A stretch of DNA of 64,000 nt. Source: Limnoperna fortunei. Taxonomy: Eukaryota; Mollusca; Bivalvia; Mytilida; Modiolidae. Shown piece by piece: positions 60,601 through 64,000 of the stretch. Under the pieces are notes generated by a model. The model ran no database searches. It had not been told where the DNA came from and saw nothing but the letters and a program-made list of their open reading frames with translations. The stretch's first letter is position 1. The number at the start of each line of letters is the position of its first letter. The position numbers and the translations under genes were made by a program. The DNA lies in the NCBI GenBank assembly GCA_944474755.1, contig OX104115.1, positions 52,208,648 through 52,272,647 of the forward strand, read 5' to 3'.

Positions 60601-63600
60601 AGTACTAGTCAACAGACAGGTTCACTCTTGCATCATATAGAATTTCAACCGCACATGATACCAGAATAAATTTGGTATTTTTGGAAAGCTGAATATTCTA
60701 GGAAACTTGAGGATAAAGTTTTATTGGTTTTAAATGAACATAAAAATGTTGAGAGTCAATAAGGGACAAGCACTATTTTTGGACTGAAATAGAAAGTGAA
60801 AGTAGATTTTTAGACCACGTGGACTTCAGGTTGAGCGTTTTTTCTTAATATTAAATGCCATGAAACATATTGTGAAATTTTGATAGAATGTTCAGCCAGT
60901 GCATTTTTATAGGGGACAGAAGTGTCACTTAATTTGAAACAAAGGTAAATTTTCTAGGATAAGTCAAAATTATCAAATTTTAATATAGCCGAAGAGTAAA
61001 AAATCTATGGTGGTCCTACGCCTGAAGAGGCCATATACAGGTATATCAACTTCTATTTCTTTTAATCAAAATGGTATTGAAAGAAGGTAAATCACCAAGA
61101 CTATCATTTTAATTGCTTATCAGAGCCAAAACCTATAGGGGGGGTCAAATTTCAGCCTAAATATGGTATTATGTAATATTGAATGAAATTATGGGGTCTG
61201 CAGTGGTCCGCGCTTAGTAGATTGTGCTTTAATTTAAATAAACTCCTGTCTTAGGTTTTGGATGTAATGAAAGGGTCAAAATGTATAAAATTAGAACAGG
61301 TAGACATTCTAGTATGCAGAAAAATAGTGTATTTAAGATGAATTTGTCAATTTTACACCTGCGGCTTAAGTCGGTTACATTGCTGGCATGGGTTAATACT
61401 AAAATTATTTATTTTCTAATCTGATGCTTGCTAGGGGTAAATTTGTTAGTAAACTAGTAACCATATGCAATAATTGTACTTGTTAAGATAATTTGGCTTT
61501 GAGATGATGGTACTTCTGTCAAAAATTCCTTAAACATGAGCAGTAATGGGAAATTGGCCAATTTTTGCAATTTCATACCAAAGCAAGATATAATTTTGTT
61601 TCTTTGTATGCCAATTTGAACTTTAGTGGGTTTTTTTAGTAAGGAATGTTCATTTAACTATTAAGCTTAATGGAATAGTGAACGCATTTAATGAAATTCC
61701 TAAAATTTTAGTCTCAGTTTAGAAACTATTAATGTACACCTCCAAAATATAGTACAACTGAATATCAATAAATTTAAATTTGAACTCAAAAACTTTCTCA
61801 GGATGTACAAGGTGCATAATTAGGATAGTTTCATACTATTTTTCTTAATTGAAATGTATTTCAAGAGATAAAAGTCTTATCCTAACAGTTTGAAGGTACT
61901 CAGTATCTCACTTTGTAAAAGGGGGGGATGTGAAATTAACTAAAAAAGATGCAAAATTTATGATAAAATTATGTAATTAGTGCCTTTCTATGTGTGAAAT
62001 AAGTCCATTTGTGTTGGATGTATATTGCCAAGCTTGCTATTTACATCTGCAACTAAGAAATTGAAAAATTAAGGAATAATGCATCTCTTGATCACCAAGC
62101 TAATTTTTCATGATAACGCGCATGTGAGGTCTTTGTATGTTTTCATGCATTTCTTGAAAACCGCTGAAAGGAATTCGACAAAATTTTTGAATTTGTTTCG
62201 ACTAACATAAATCTAAGACCAGGAATTATTTTATTTAATTTGTTGAACAAAAACATCTTCTTTAGGTGTAGTACCACCAAATACCAGGAACCAGTCCAGA
62301 GGTTGTACGTAAAAGTAGTACTAGTCAACAGACAGGTTCACTCTTGCATCATATAGAATTTGAACCGCACATGATACCAGAATAAATTTGGTATTTTTGG
62401 AAAGCTGAATATTCTAGGAAACTTGAGGATAAAGTTTTATTGGTTTTAAATGAACAGAAAAATGTTGAGAGTCAATTAGGGACAAGCACTATTTTTGGAC
62501 TGAAATAGAAAGTGAAAGTAGATTTTTAGACCACGTGGACTTCAGGTTGAGCGTTTTTTCTTAATATTAAATGCCATGAAACATATTGTGAAATTTTGAT
62601 AGAATGTTCAGCCAGTGCATTTTTATAGGGGACAGAAGTGTCACTTAATTTGAAACAAAGGTAAATTTTCTAGGATAAGTCAAAATTATCAAATTTTAAT
62701 ATAGCCGAAGAGTAAAAAATCTATGGTGGTCCTACGCTTGAAGAGGCCATATACAGGTATATCAACTTCTATTTCTTTTAATCAAAATGGTATTGAAAGA
62801 AGGTAAATCACCAAGACTATCATTTTAATTGCTTATCAGAGCCAAAACTTATAAGGGGGGGGGGTCAAATTTCAGCCTAAATATGGTATTATGTAATATT
62901 GAATGAAATTATGGGGTCTGCAGTGGTCCGCGCTTAGTAGAATGTGCTTTAATTTAAATAAACTCCTGTCTTAGGTTTTGGATGTAATGAAAGGGTCAAA
63001 ATGTATAAAACTAGATCTGGTAGACATTCTAGTATGCAGAAAAATAGTGTATTTAAGATGAATTTGTCAATTTTACACCTGCGGCTTAAGTCGGTTATAT
63101 TGCTGGCATGGGTTAATACTAAAATTATTTATTTTCTAATCTGATGCTTGCTAGGGGTAAATTTGTTAGTAAACTAGTAACCATGTGCAATAATTGTACT
63201 TGTTAAGATAATTTGGCTTTGAGATGATGGTACTTCTGTCAAAAATTCCTTAAACATGAGCAGTAATGGGAAATTGGCCAATTTTTGCAATTTCATACCA
63301 AAGCAAGATATAATTTTGTTTCTTTGTATGCCAATTTGAACTTTAGTGGGTTTTTTTAGTAAGGAATGTTCATTTAACTATTAAGCTTAATGGAATAGTG
63401 AACGCATTTAATGAAATTCCTAAAATTTTAGTCTCAGTTTAGAAACTATTAATGTACACCTCCAAAATATAGTACAACTGAATATCAATAATTTAAATTT
63501 GAACTCAAAAACTTTCTCAGGATGTACAAGGTGCATAATTAGGATAGTTTCATACTATTTTTCTTAATTGAAATGTATTTCAAGAGATAAAAGTCTTATC

Positions 63601-64000
63601 CTAACAGTTTGAAGGTACTCAGTATCTCACTTTGTAAAAGGGGGGGGATGTGAAATTAACTAAAAAAGATGCAAAATTTATGATAAAATTATGTAATTAG
63701 TGCCTTTCTATGTGTGAAATAAGTCCATTTGTGTTGGATGTATATTGCCAAGCTTGTTATTTACATCTGCAACTAAGAAATTGAAAAATTAAGGAATAAT
63801 GCATCTCTTGATCACCAAGCTAATTTTTCATGATAACGCGCATGTGAGGTCTTTGTATGTTTTCATGCATTTCTTGAAAACCGCTGAAAGGAATTCGACA
63901 AAATTTTTGAATTTGTTTCGACTAACATAAATCTAAGACCAGGAATTATTTTATTTAATTTGTTGAACAAAAACATCTTCTTTAGGTGTAGTACCACCAA
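51604..64000. repeat. 1716-bp satellite array
   Basis: Using 'aaaatct(or caa)atggtgg' as phase, units start at 51604, 53323, about 54590 (truncated start), 57564, 59284, 61000 and 62716, and the last is cut by the window end. Full units are 1716-1720 bp and highly similar. The unit starting at 53323 lacks about 450 bp at its end. The unit from about 54590 is interrupted by another element. Two G-runs per unit vary in length. The array continues beyond the window. A 61-codon frame without ATG recurs in most units (for example 62328-62143, minus) but has no coding signature. Confidence 0.97.
55478..56773. mobile_element. 'Aagagcctg...aggtgag' element inserted in the satellite
   Basis: Interrupts a satellite unit at its 'ctcactttgtaa' point. 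The left end has 'gctcacctga', the right end 'tcaggtgagc', so there are short inverted termini. The interior is a tandem series of about 168-bp units, with 'aggaccatccaaacaatatt' or its variant starting at 55591, 55754, 55921, 56090, 56254, 56422 and 56589. A GAC/GCC-rich microsatellite (about 56680-56722) precedes the right end. I know this family from bivalve genomes. No transposase is seen, so it is non-autonomous. Confidence 0.8.

Overview
The window is AT-rich, intron- and repeat-dominated animal DNA. It contains tRNA-derived SINEs, Ty3/Gypsy LTR elements, a LINE tail, a CACTA-type element, many foldback elements, a long satellite array and Death-domain exons with consensus splice sites. 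Several repeat families look like those I know from marine mussels and other bivalves: the direct-repeat family around 'CGCGCGTTTCGTCT', the 'GAGGTCAAGGTCAGGTG' family, the 'AAGAGCCTG...CTCACCTGA' family and the 'ATACCCCC' family. A mytilid-type bivalve is therefore the best guess. This is inference, because no host gene here fixes the species.

Layout. 1-6777: a direct segmental duplication of about 2.1 kb (1-2090 and 4630-6777), each copy carrying the same SINE and a foldback element, with a 68-bp tandem repeat between them. 7205-8050: a 330-380 bp direct repeat, three copies. 8380-12318: a 2-kb tandem duplication with no recognisable genes. 13617-16414: a dispersed repeat, a LINE 3' tail, then a broken RPA-like OB-fold gene whose exon is split by a CACTA-type element with a 3-bp target duplication. 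18243-19143: a repeat with an internal duplication and a large hairpin. 20011-29654: a nearly complete Ty3/Gypsy retrotransposon on the minus strand, the centrepiece of the window. 31851-37635: a foldback element and four candidate minus-strand exons (two Death domains, two short linkers), with intron phase 1 at every confident boundary. 37995-44160: a MITE, a SINE with a 12-bp target duplication, and a 2.2-kb element with 464-bp terminal direct repeats. 45303-46560: a fragment of a second Gypsy element. 46994-48676: nested foldback elements. 50701-51035: a short tandem duplication. 51404-51603: an assembly gap of 200 N. 51604-64000: a tandem array of a 1716-bp satellite, interrupted by an unrelated 1.3-kb element.

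The Gypsy element (LTRs 20231-20866 and 28801-29435) reads right to left: 5' LTR, primer-binding site matching a tRNA-Leu 3' end, a 1.2-kb leader holding about eleven copies of a small stem-loop motif, gag with a CCHC knuckle, protease, reverse transcriptase, RNase H and integrase with a GPY/F-type end, then a separate third ORF, polypurine tract and 3' LTR. The pol part has several frameshifts and a shortened integrase core, so this copy is probably not autonomous. The third ORF is open. It encodes two C2H2-like fingers plus a coiled coil, and a strong splice-acceptor-like sequence lies 5 nt before its ATG, as expected for a product of a spliced subgenomic RNA. The element is also flanked by a 220-bp direct repeat that abuts both LTR ends exactly, instead of the usual 4-6 bp. 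These three features (spliced accessory ORF, leader stem-loop array, giant flanking duplication) are my best candidates for something undescribed.
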